Shown here one piece after another: positions 36,397 to 47,687 of a stretch of 64,000 nucleotides of DNA. Numbering within the stretch: the first letter of the stretch is position 1; every line of letters begins with the position of its first letter. A program made the position numbers and the translations under genes. Source of the stretch: Nageia nagi (taxonomy: Eukaryota > Pinophyta). The stretch lies in NCBI GenBank assembly GCA_050084985.1, contig JBITNC010000001.1, forward strand, positions 215,016,001 through 215,080,000, read 5' to 3'. The notes under the pieces were generated by a model. That model was not told the DNA's origin, did no database searches, and saw only the letters and a list, made by a program, of their open reading frames with translations.

Positions 36397-36533
36397 TGTT
36401 CACTTTGATAGTTTTAAAATTCATAAAAGTACAAAAAAATCTAGCATAGGGTTTATGTATAGGTTATGTTTTATGAGTTAGTGTGTGTGGGATCAGACCT
36501 TATAGAAGTGCATTTCAACAAAAGTAGGAGGTC

Positions 36534-37850
36534 ATGATGGAGATAAAGAATGTTTAGCCACAAGGGATAGTACTAGGTGGTTCAAAGCTAGGTAGCATTG
36601 TAAAAGAATGGGAAGGGAGAGATCCTAATAATGGAACCATGTTGATGCAAGAGAAGTTTAGCATACAAGATTAGGTTGCATAGCTTGAGTCCATACTAAG
36701 GTAAGCTGAGATGAGTTTAGACCATGCTAATAGGGTTTGGAATGGAAGGTTACAATGGCTAGAGGAGAATATGGATGAGTTTGAAAAGAGAGATAATCTC
36801 ATATCCAAAATTAGATCAAATTAGGGACTTATAATTAGGAGTGACCTCCCTAAAGTGGGATAAGGAGGGGCATGCTCTATGATTTGGGAAGTCTAAGGAG
36901 TGGGTGAATGAGGTGGCCTTTGCATAAATATTAGATGTAGAAGATATTCATATTTGTAAGAGTCTCATAACAACTTACCATTAGCTTGGTAAAGTGTGGA
37001 AAGGAGGTGGAGGAAGAGAATCATCCTACCAAGGGGTGTCATGTTAGAGAGATAAGGTATTGAATATCAAGGAGTCAAAAGTGTACAATGGGAAGAGGGT
37101 TGATGACATGATAAAAAAATTTATCTATGACATGAAAGAGTTTCTTAAGGCATAAGGAGGGCTTGCAAAGAGGTAGAAGGTGGTAGTGGCCATGTAGTAC
37201 TTGACATGGATAGCCAAGATGTGGTAGGAACCTTCACAAAGAAGTGGAAGTGAAACTCCAATGTAACGTATAGACCTAGGAGGAGATGAAGATAGTGCAA
37301 AAGAAATAGTTCATTCTTGGAAACTCAATTCTATGAGAATGATAACAAGTGATCAACCTAAAATGAATTGATATAGTTAAGGAGTATGTTGAAGCATTTT
37401 TAATACTAATGGTTGAGATCACCAACATGATTAAGGATGATAAGGTATTCAAATTTATAGAGAGACTTCAACCTTGGGTAGAGAATAAGATTTGGCAAGA
37501 TAACCCAAAGATTTTAGTGGAAGTTAACACTATTATGGACCACCTAGATGACTTTAAGAGACCTAATTGGAAGAAAGGATGGAATGAATGATCATTTGGA
37601 AGTGTTGGTGGTAATGGGAAGGGAAAAGGGTAAAGTGTGTAGTCTAAGAGAGTTGATGAAGGAGCTATAAGGATAAATGCAACTCCAATACAATCAACCA
37701 TGTATAAGAAAAGTAATATGAGGATATCCAAGTTGGTGGGTTAGGATAGTAAACAACATAAAGCCTATGGTTAATGGAACTATGGTGAGGATAATTTTGT
37801 AAGATATTTTCCATAGAAGGAAAATATCATTCAATAGTACCAAAGTGAGG
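36534..37850 (+). pseudogene. gag: gag of G
   Basis: N-terminal coiled-coil frame from ATG 36534 (VLGGSKLGSIVKEWEGRDP, then WNGRLQWLEENMDEFEKRDN). The C-terminal gag core includes an open 60-codon stretch at 37409: DDKVFKFIERLQPWVENKIW and IMDHLDDFKRPNWKKG, the EDKLFxFxxGLQPW-type pattern of gypsy gag. A degraded zinc knuckle is suggested near 37760-37810. Many stops and shifts. Confidence 0.7.
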
Positions 37851-38045
37851 ATGAAGATGAAGAACTAAGAGTAATAATAGATCATCATTTGGGTATCTTG
37901 TGTAGAAAAATGGTACAAGTGATACTTGAAAGGGACATCATACTAACATCATAGTCTACAAAGGGACCTCCCCTTTAGTTTAATGCATATAAGGATTAGT
38001 CATTCCCATTGACAAGGACATCACTAAATTATGTAAGGGAGTATA

Positions 38046-38937
38046 TGGTTGGGAAACATGAGATAATCCTCACCCATCAACTAACTCCTAACATTAAAAC
38101 CTTCATAGTTTACTTATGCTTATACCAATCTAGACTTTATGAACAAAGAGTTAAGTTACCTTTAAAGAATTAAACTTATTGCCTTCTCACATTGAGAATG
38201 AGTGATAAGTGTATCTTGTTGGTATCAGTGTGAGCTTGAGCACTAATGTAGTAGTAGACCATTGGTTTGGGATCATTGGCATAAGCAATAGGTGGCCTAT
38301 GTGTGTGCCTTGGTACCAAGAATCATCCTTGCTCCCTCATTTATTAGTTTGTATGTGGGGTGACCTATATGTAAACCAAGTTGTTTGAGGGAACCAAATG
38401 ACTATCATGGTAATGTGCTTGGGAATCTAAGAGGTGGGTGTTCAGATACAAGATAGTGTTAGCATTATTTGGGCTTATCAAGTGAGATGAGCTATGAAGT
38501 AGTTATGAGACTAATAGAGAGGTTAGAATGCTTAGGAGGGAAATTATCTTGTGTAAATGATCTATAAGTATTTTTTGACTAATCTTGACTCATAGATCAA
38601 AGTGTGTTAGTGGTGATGGGTCTTTACTAAGTTATACTTCTAAATAGTTAAGTTTGTTAATATACTAAAGCTACCACTTTCCTCCAATTTACATCTTTAT
38701 GTATTTGATTTACATTATTACAATATAAGTAGAGTAGCTTGCACTTGTGATTGTATTTAAGCCTTATTCTTATGTTATATTGCACTAATCCTATAGGTTA
38801 TTCCAATTGTGAGGTCTAGCTCAATGATTGAATGGTTACTCCCCTACTAGGGAAGGTTGGTTTAAGAGATCTAGTACCATGTGAAGATAAGTTTTGCCTA
38901 TTTTCCTTTAGGTTCAATTTATCCCATGAGTGTGAAT
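38046..38937 (+). repeat. 3' LTR of G
   Basis: From TGGTTGGGAAACATGAG, preceded by a purine tract (TAAGGGAGTATA), to ATCCCATG. Homologous to 35494-36378. Confidence 0.72.
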
Positions 38938-38940
38938 GGG

Positions 38941-39402
38941 CTATAGTGTAACCTCTAAGACATCAGGAGCACTTCCAAACATGAACTACTATGCCTTAGA
39001 GACCATGGTATAAAAGAGAGAGAGAGAGAGAGTCCATTTCTATGGTTGGTCTAGGTAGGCCAATAGAATGAATAAAGCTTGAGGGAACCTTAGGGATGAC
39101 ACATGGTGAAGGTCATTGGTTGGATGATTAGCTTAGGCCCTTTTGGTTCCTTATGGTGGTGCATGGCTAGCGAGCTTTGTACAATAATGGACCAGGACCC
39201 CTTGTGCTTAGTGGGGCTATGTTATGTCTCGAGGGTGTAAGGCCTTAGGTAGACTATGACTAAGGAATTGATGGATCATAAAGCTAGCTAAAATATCAAG
39301 CCATGTCATGCCTAGGCTATTGGTTAATGTAGTGAATGTTAGTGGCAAGTAGTACCTTTGATAACCATGTTCCAAAATGTGGCTCATTCTAGTACTATCA
39401 CA
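38941..39402 (+). repeat. 5' LTR of F2
   Basis: 462 bp with perfect 5-bp inverted ends TGTGA...TCACA. Carries TATAAAAG (39009) followed by an (AG)n tract (39016-39032). Matches 34076-34519. Confidence 0.72.
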
Positions 39403-39404
39403 TG

Positions 39405-39417
39405 TGGTATTAAAGCC
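39405..39417 (+). other. Primer-binding site of F2
   Basis: TGGTATTAAAGCC, two transitions from TGGTATCAGAGCC, two bases after the LTR. Confidence 0.7.
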
Positions 39418-40936
39418 TTAAAGGTTTGGATAATGAGTGTGCCACAAACTAAATGCATGATCTTGATATGACCCATATGAGGCATAAATGAGGCATAAAT
39501 GCATTGGGTGAGTCACTCTAATCAAGCCTTGTATAAGGAGGTAGGTTAAGAGTGTGCACTAGTACCTAATGGATGTACATGCACGGATGTAGAAGGTTTA
39601 TCAAGGTCACATCTTATCATGGGTCATGTAGATGCAATAATGGAGGAAACACTAGTCCTTGGTTGGTGATCACCATTGAGGGATCCTACCATAAAAACTA
39701 AGTGATGTTGATGCACTAAAGAAGGCAACACCCACCTTGGTTGGGATTATCATCATGCATCCTACCATGAGTTTTGGGTAATGCCTGACCAACATTGGCC
39801 ACTTTAGTCATGATTTGAATTTTAGAATGCCTTGGTGTAAAGTGTAGTAACTCATGGGTGTGGGATAATTATGGTAATGTGAACCATTGACCATACACAA
39901 TGAACTATGAGCATGAACCATGAACTATGGACATTGAGTATGGAATTTGAGCATGAGTCATGGAGCATGTGACTTGTCTCCATAAGTAGATTTAGGTGAA
40001 AAGACCTATAAATGAATAGACTTAGGGATCATTTGCCTATAATGTGCATGTTTCATTTTTCACCAATTTATATATGGTTAAGTAGGCATACTATGGAGCA
40101 ATTAGGGATGGGTGATCACTTGGGCCATGCAAACACCTACACCATTTTTTGTAGAAAATCAATTGAAAGAGATTAAAGATTGGATATATTATGTAAAGAA
40201 CTAAGCCAACTTAAAATTTGAGTGTAGCTCATCAAGTATTGATATTTTTTGCTATTAATGAAAAATTAGGTGGTGCATTTTACATGCTCTTAAAGTGAAC
40301 ATGTTGTTCAAATGGCTATGAGTGTTTAAATATGCCTTTAAGGATTAGTTTGGTTTGGTATGTTACCATGTCAATTGGAATTGGTTTCAAAAAGTGTATA
40401 GACATTCCAATGAGTTGAAATGTGTACCTAAAGGAGTTATTTATGAATTATGAGCCATTTGTATGCTAGCTAAGTATGGGCACATCATTATTTTTCAAGA
40501 AGTGTCTTTATGTGGTGGACATGAGTGGAAGTTTATCGAAGATACCAAGTTGATTTTAAAAGGATGTTGAAATGAAAGGTGAAATTTGATTTATGTTATC
40601 AATAAAGGTGGGAGAAACACTATAATAATTTCTATCCCTTGGATTTCATTACACATATTATCAATATGGTTGGAAAGAAAGATTTGTGATGCCTTGTGAA
40701 GAGTTAGATTTACCACCTAATTTTATGAAGAGTGTGTATATGGGAAGTAGGTCTTGTGCCTTCAATTGAGAACTTTCTTGGTACTATGAATTTGCCTTTA
40801 TGGAGAGGGGTCCTGAGTCAAGCTAGTGTTTGCATATTACAAGGGATTTTGGTATGAGCCAAAATTAATGTCTACTTGAACATGTCAATTAGGAGTTATT
40901 TATAAAGTGGTTATGTGACCATATATGAGGTCTATG
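39418..40936 (+). pseudogene. Decayed internal coding region of F2, unknown family
   Basis: Between 40330 and 40900 short coherent stretches remain, in more than one frame: NELKCVPKGVIYEL, ICMLAKYGHIIIFQEVSLCG, HEWKFIEDTKLILKG and ERFVMPCEELDLPPNFMKS. The upstream part (39418-40100) has no readable frame; it includes TGAACCATGAACTATGGACAT-like short repeats around 39890-39970. I do not recognise the protein. Confidence 0.4.
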
Positions 40937-41778
40937 TGTAGACACCTAAAAATGATGCCTCTTTCAATAAATGAAAGAGGTGAATATCATTTTTAGGAAA
41001 ATAATAAGATTTTCTCAAATATTTCAATTACTAGTGATCTAGTTTAATCACTAGTAATCATACCTAATCATTGGTGCCTGATAGGTAATCTTTAGCTATC
41101 CTAAAAATAGAAAACATAAAGAAAAAAATAGAAAAATTAGGCACCCAAAGAAATAAGCTATTAGATCAAGGATGAGTCATCCTTGATCCTACATTTTCCT
41201 TACATAGATATAATCTATGATAAGATTGGATGAGATTTCTCATCCAGTCCTACATTCTAAAATAGTAACTAATACTACCTTGGAAAATCTATAAATAAGA
41301 TCTCTCCCATAGAGAAAAAGGGGGGTGTGAGAAGATGAAATGCAACCTTATGTTGTTGAATTATATCTAGATTGCTAAATACATTTTGGTTTACTATTTT
41401 TTACTTATATACATATTTATTTCATTTTTTTATTTTAATCTTAGAGCATGAGTAGGTATGTTTCAATGGGTTGTTGGTTTATGTATGCGTAGGATTCTAA
41501 GACTAATAATTAATTAAAGTAAGGAGAAGCTAGGAGCTAGCAAGAAAGAAGTAATTAGAATTATTCTTATTATAGGTTCAATTAAATGATATTTAGAGCT
41601 TAAAGACATCAACAAAGAAAGTCCTCAAAGAGACCTATATTACACATTTACTGAAGCCCTCCATTGTGAGGTAACTTATAATCAAAATTAAATTTTGTTC
41701 AAAGATCAATAAAGATTTTCTATTGGTTGTGATCAATTTTGTTTTTCTATGCTTGTAGAGTTATTTTTAGAGTAAACA
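40937..41778 (+). repeat. 5' LTR of D
   Basis: 842 bp, TGTAGACACCTAAAAATG... to AGAGTAAACA. Holds TCTATAAATA (41288-41297) and U3 motifs AATCACTAGT (41056) and AATCATTGGT (41076) 20 bp apart. Confidence 0.82.
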
Positions 41779-41781
41779 TTT

Positions 41782-41796
41782 TGGTGTTAGAAGGAG
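41782..41796 (+). other. Primer-binding site of D
   Basis: TGGTGTTAGAAGGAG, four bases after the LTR end, in the position and style of PBSs of other plant gypsy elements. The tRNA is not identified. Confidence 0.55.
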
Positions 41797-41940
41797 TTCC
41801 CTCACATACATGCTACACCAAAAATGAGGCATAGGGGTATTTCTTGCTATTTATATTTCATTTTTTTCTTCTATGTTTATGGAATTGTTACTAAATATTA
41901 TACTATTTTATATGTGCTATTCTATGTTTTTTATCTACAT

Positions 41941-42075
41941 GATCACCAAAGATCTTCATTAGGAACTAGTGATTTGAATTGAAATGCTAGCAATTTTTCT
42001 TAAACACCATCAATTTGAACTAAAATGCTAGTGATTTATCTTAAACATTAGCAATTTATACCAGATCACTAATGA
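41941..42075. repeat. Array of ~20-bp alternating motifs in the leader of D
   Basis: ATCACCAAAGATC, AACTAGTGATTTG, ATGCTAGCAATTT, AACACCATCAATTT, ATGCTAGTGATTT, ACATTAGCAATTT and GATCACTAATGAC follow each other about 20 bp apart, alternating forward and reverse versions. Related to the motifs of A, B and C. Confidence 0.5.
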
Positions 42076-43568
42076 CAATGTGAAAATATAAAAACATAAT
42101 CAACTCAAAATAGAAGGTATAATTTTCAACTTTCATGAATACTAAAAGCATAATTTAGGCATTAAAAAATAAAAAATGGAAAAGAACCCCTTGTTTGTGA
42201 TTCCTTTTGCCTAGATTACATGTAGGAAGGGTAAATAGATGATTAAGGAATATGCATTATTCATTTGATTTATTTAAATAAGTTATATGAATTATTTATC
42301 TTTGTGGGTTTTTGGAATGATAAACAAAATCACTTAATACTTTCCCTTATACCCACTTATGCTCTCTCTTTATGTTAAAAGGTGACCTTAGGTGATCAGA
42401 ATCGGTATAATAGGAAAGGAGTAAATGTTTCCTTTTTCACTTTTTATCACTAAAATTACTAAATAATTTTTACTAAGTTACTTCCACACTTTGAAGGAGG
42501 AATGAATTCTTATTTAAAAAATGAAATGAATATAAAATCAATTTACTAGGGTAAAGGAAATCTCAAAACATATTAAGTTGGTTAATTTATAGGGTGGGTG
42601 CTTTTTCTTTCACATTAATACTCATCAATGGTCCACCTCATTACTTCGAAAGAAGGTTGGAGGATGGTAATTTGAAGAGGAGTTAAGGAACCTAATTTTT
42701 AAAATATATTACATATTAAAATTCTTCCTCTCTTCCTTACCACTTTAAAAGGTGGTCAAAGGATTATGACTTGAAGAGGAGTTAAAGAACCTCATCTAAA
42801 GAAATTTCTCTCATATTAAAACTCTTCTTATATGCCTTACAACTTCAAAATAAGGTGAAAGGATTATGTCTTGAAGAGGAGTTAAAGAACCTCACTTAAT
42901 TACTTTTGCACTCACAAGGAATAAATGAATTTCATTATATTTTGGTTAAAGAATCTCACTAAATGCCAAATGAATCCCATGGGTTAGATGAAGATCTCAT
43001 TAATTAAAATATTACTTATTTCATATTAAATAAAACATAATTAAAGGATATGTATATTGGGTTGGGTGTAGTTATCATAAGTTCTTTATTCCTATTATAT
43101 ATGTATAATACCTTTTTAAAATAAACATCAATTAGTTAGAGTGTACCCATCGATCTACATCATAAGCCATAGAACCAAGACCCATTACATTAAGGGGACC
43201 ATTTTAAGTACCAAGTCAATACTTCATTATAGATTACCTATAGAAATTCATCCTACCTTTGTTTAAATACTTGACTAGAAAAAACCAATTAAGGAAAATT
43301 AACAAAAAAAAAATTAAATCATTCACATCATTTATTAAAGAAAAAATAATTCAATTTATTCAACAAAATTAGACAAGATAACCACATTGTAAAGGTGAGT
43401 TATAAATAGATTTTTTATACATATATTTACTTTTTCTTGATAATATAAAAACAAAAAAAATATAATTGCTATGAATGATGTATTTTGTATTTTCCTTACC
43501 TAATCAAAAATCAAAACCAAAACAAAAATAAAAAAGGTACAAGATCCTAAAAAGTAACAAAAGAGAAT
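42076..43568. other. Leader of D
   Basis: AT-rich, no frame. Contains three ~110-bp imperfect repeats (GAAGAGGAGTTAA-GAACCTCA at 42674, 42773 and 42874) which may be a degenerate tandem array. Confidence 0.45.
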
Positions 43569-46125
43569 GGTTAATACTCATTCTCAAATGGCTCATTAAC
43601 AACAAGAACCATATGATGAAATCTACCAAGTGGAATAGTCTAGTCAAGGTCTCATAGATCTAGTAGAAAAATATCAAGGAGAGGAACTCCTTGAGAAATA
43701 GAGGATACCTTAAATGAAGTAAGATAATGTTTAACCCAGTTAAGGATTCCTCATTATTCTTAAGTTCATATTCTTCCCTTAGATCTAACTTATCTAACAA
43801 AAAAAACACCATTAGGTAATGAGGAAGAAGTCATCTCAAGGACTACTACTCCATCACAAATGCATTCAACTTATGCTATTTTATGAAAGGTCCTTTTAAA
43901 TAAAAATATGATCATGTTACATGTTATATATCATATGGATGTATTATCCAATCCTATATAAGATGAGATGATTATACTCCTTCCATTATCTCTAGAATGA
44001 TGAATGAGTTTGATAATAGAATATTGATACATGAGGCCACTCTCACACCTAAACCAAGAAGCCATGCTAGGGTGTATAATGATGCTTATTATATTTTAAA
44101 AACTAATACACCTTCCCCTAGGACTAGTTATGCTTCTTCTACTATAAGTTATGTAGATCCTAGTACTACTTATACTACTTCAAGAACTAGTCATATGATC
44201 CCTAAATAAATACATAGGAGAAATCTTAATCCTTTAAGGTATAAGGTAGGAGAGATACCATTGTATGTGTCTATATCAAATAAAAATTAGGAACAACTTT
44301 AGAATAACCAACAAATTATTTTATATAATCTAGATACACAAAAACCAAACTAAATGAGAAGATTAGGATAAGATCCATATTTGCAAACATAACATGTGTT
44401 TCATGCATATCAAATTAAAACACCTCTAAGGAAACCTTACAAATAATAGGTTCAAACTTAGATTCAGAATAGGCCTAATAAAAAAATATTAGATAATAGG
44501 AAGTTTCCACCTAGAGAAAGATTCTTATCTCCCTAAGGTCATAAAAATTATAAAAAATTAAAACCATCATTTACCTTGAAAAGAGAACATTTTACATGAG
44601 AAACAAAAACCTTTGAGACCTCCTTTGCCTCATTCTAAACATGAAGTTCAAAAAATTCATACTCTTACACCTTTATATCAATAAGGGCAATGATAGTTTC
44701 CTCCACATCAACCACCCCTACCTACTCCACCATATAATGAAAATTATTATGGTGATCAATCATTATTCAAAAGAAGTTATCAATCATTTTCAATAAATGT
44801 ACAAAGTAAAGGTAATAGGAATAATAAAAATCCTATTGTTCCCACACCATTGACTAATGAATTTGATGAAAGGTTAATAGAGATTGAGAAAATGTTATGC
44901 AAATAAAATAAGCATAAAATCTCTTATGAGATAATTTATAATGAGCCCATACATCCTAGTGTTCCTAAGACTAATATCCCTTTCAAATTTGAGATTTAAA
45001 AAATTAAATATTTCAAAGGAATGGAGGACCCTAAAGAATATCTAAGATGATTTAAATATTCAAGTTATGTAATTATCAACAATGATGCTATGATGTTATG
45101 TATCTTTCCTATGACACTTGTTCGGAAAGCAATGTATTTGTATAATAACTTGATAGAACATAGCATCACAACATATGTGTAATTGGCTAATTTATTCTTA
45201 AATCACTTTAGAATAAATATTAAAGACAAAACCTCCATAATTGATCTTACAAGATTGTAACAATTTTAGGATGAGATAGTTATAGACTTCATTTCAAGAT
45301 GGAGGGTAATTTTGACAAGCATACCTTATACTTTACCATAAGAAGAACTAGTGAAAATATTTAGTCAAAGTTTTTTAAGTCCCATCACTAGTACCTTATT
45401 GATTCAACAAAAAAAGATATTCGAGGAAGCAATCTCTCAAGTTGTTGTAATTGAAAAGGTTAAAATCTAGGATGGAAAATTAAAGGGTGAAAAGAAAGAG
45501 CCTTGTGTTAGAAATAGAAATTAAATTGAATAATCAACAAAACCAATGCCTACTAATAAATTTTCTTCCTTAAATATAGATAATCAAACCTTATTCAAAA
45601 TGCACCTACTCTAAAAAATGAAGAAACAAAATGTATGCCACCCCTTAGAAAGTTTATATCTTTGACTAAATCTTTACATGATATTTTAAAAAAATTAATA
45701 GACCATCAAATGATTATATTACCTAAAATATGGCCTAAAATACCAAATGCAAGAGATAAAAAATGGTACAATGAGAATTATTTTTATTAATATCATCACC
45801 AAAAGGACCATACTATAGGCAAATATAAAACATTACAACACAAGGTTCAAGATTTGATTGATCAAGGAAGATTATAGGTAGATAACCCATTGACTATCCC
45901 TAATCAAAATCTAGAAATATATTAGAACCATCTTCCTTAACATCAAGCAAATACTATAGTATCATATATACACCAAAATAAAGTAACATATAAATGATTT
46001 CAAGATGCTTCTACCTTTGTTGCTATGGTAAGCATAGCTACAAGAGCCCAAAGGATGCAAGGAAGGCAAGTTGATATTCCCAACAATCAAACAAATGATG
46101 GTATTATACAACCAAATATACTTTA
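43569..46125 (+). pseudogene. gag: gag of D (truncated by copy C)
   Basis: Homologue of B's gag. The core, 44920-45450, reads IYNEPIHPSVPKTNIPFKFE, FKGMEDPKEYL, MLCIFPMTLVRKAMYLYNNL and FISRWRVILTSIPYTLP. The zinc knuckle region (WYNENYFY-YHHQKDHTIGKYK, about 45765) has lost Cys residues. Dense stops. The frame ends at ...IQPNILY, where C's LTR begins, a position matching B at about 13175. Confidence 0.78.
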
Positions 46126-46957
46126 TGTTGTAATGAAAATTGAGCTGGAATATAGAATAACATAAAATAAAAATTACTCTTCAATCTTCATTGAACCTCT
46201 AATTATATAACATAGATAAACATGTTGTAATTGCGAAATGATATTCGATCTCAGTTCAAACTACAATTTGCCCTTATAAGGGACTTTTACAAATGTATGT
46301 GCCAAAATAAGAGTATTAGATCTCCATTGTTTTTGGGTTGCTTGCTTCTCTTCTTGATGTAGACAACCTATAAATCCTACACACATGCAAGAGACAATAA
46401 CATCAAAGCATCTATGTGTAACATTGTATTAAAATGAAACTAGCATAAAACAATAAAAGGAATGAGTTCATAAGATTTTGGCAGCATTACCCTACTTCAA
46501 AATTGGGTTCAATTGGGGTCCATATTGCTTTGTATTAGCTTGTATTTATAGATTTTCTGGTGAGACGTTCCAAGGCTGGAAAGGGGAAGTGAAGAGCCAC
46601 CATAAGTTGTAACTAACCTCCTCTATCCACCTCATCATGGAAGACGAAGCATTCCAACTTCCTTTTTTGATTTTTGTTCAGCTATTGCAGAGTCACTGAT
46701 GTTTGTATGTCAAATGCTGGTGATCTCCTCAAAATGCTAGCATTTGATATGGAACACCGGTGACTGGTTAATTATATTAAAATGACTGCCTAAAAGTCAA
46801 ATTTCATCAAAAAGGGGTCATGTGACCATTCATTTTGCATACACTTGATGAGAGCTATCCAATAATAGGGTTTCTAAACCTATTTTATGTTGTCACACCA
46901 AGTTATGATTATTCTAATGTTTACTTAGTTAATGAGGGACATTTTTAGGTGTCTACA
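46126..46957 (-). repeat. 3' LTR of copy C
   Basis: 832 bp; minus strand TGTAGACACCTAAAAATG... to ...TTACAACA. TATA box TCTATAAATA at 46543-46552 (minus). PPT of the form CAAAAAGGGGCAAAA at 46958-46972. Confidence 0.86.
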
Positions 46958-47470
46958 TTTTGCCCCTTTTTGAAATTATCAATCGAAAAATGTGATTGAT
47001 GATTTCAAAAATATAGAATGGGAAGCTTTGTTGCTTGACTATTTGTTGTTGCCTTTTTACGATGTAATTTTTGACTCAATTTCTTAGGTGAATCAAACTT
47101 TTGATTTATCAGATTATGATAAAATGGTGTTTCTTTTTACATTTGATGTAATTTTGAAAACAAGTTTGCATATACCTTAGAAGTAACTATTTTTGATATG
47201 ACAATGTGTTGAGCTTCTGTGACAGTTGTATGACATTTTTGTTATGTCATTTTATATGTCTAAGTGCACATGTACCATATAAGCCTTCCTTAGTATATGA
47301 GTTTTGATGGTGTTGTCTTTTTTCTCGACAACAGGGTTTCAAGATGATCTCATGTAACAAAGATACATCACATTTTATCATTATTTGATTTTCTTGACCA
47401 ATTTAAGGCTATTTTTGAGAAAAACTTAATGTTTTTAGGGCTATTTCCAAATGTTACATTTTACTCCTAG

Positions 47471-47565
47471 TCATCAGCATTTAGTTTTGGTCACCGGTGT
47501 TCATCTTTAAGTCACCGACATTTAGTAACAGTCATCGGTGTTCGTATTCAGGTCATCAATCTTTG
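47471..47565 (+). promoter_or_regulatory. Five motifs spaced 20-21 bp, upstream of PMD gene C
   Basis: TCATCAGCATTT (47471), TCACCGGTGTTC (47491), TCACCGACATTT (47512), TCATCGGTGTTC (47532) and TCATCAATCTTT (47553). Spacing 20, 21, 20, 21, identical to copy A. Confidence 0.65.
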
Positions 47566-47687
47566 AAAAAGAAAAAAGTTTTGTGCTTTTCTCATATGTT
47601 CCTTAGCTATCCCTTTCATTGTCTACCAAGGCTATTTATCATTGCTAATTCATCAATTTCCAGCCGTTGATATTCATCATATTCAAC

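Larger units (their letters stand above)
35494..38937 (+). mobile_element. Decayed gag-only LTR retrotransposon G
   Basis: Two direct ~890-bp LTRs flank a 1.66-kb internal region with a PBS and gag but no pol. The 3' LTR abuts the F2 LTR. No target duplication was found; termini are eroded. Confidence 0.75.
38941..40936 (+). mobile_element. LTR element F2, 5' part (interrupted by D)
   Basis: 5' LTR, PBS and about 1.5 kb of internal sequence, cut at 40936 by the D LTR. The remainder should lie beyond position 64000. Its last 300 bp match F1 at 25437-25745. Confidence 0.7.
40937..46125 (+). mobile_element. Tat-like element D, 5' part (interrupted by copy C)
   Basis: 5' LTR, PBS, 1.8-kb leader and gag, all plus strand. 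The gag is cut at 46125 by the 3' LTR end of copy C. The LTR start, TATA box and gag are related to A/B/C but clearly diverged. Pol and the 3' LTR should lie beyond 64000. Confidence 0.82.

Noticed and set aside
39009-39032. (AG)n tract as a regulatory GAGA element of a host gene
   Set aside because: It is inside the F2 LTR just after TATAAAAG and no host gene is nearby; more likely simple-repeat growth in the LTR leader.
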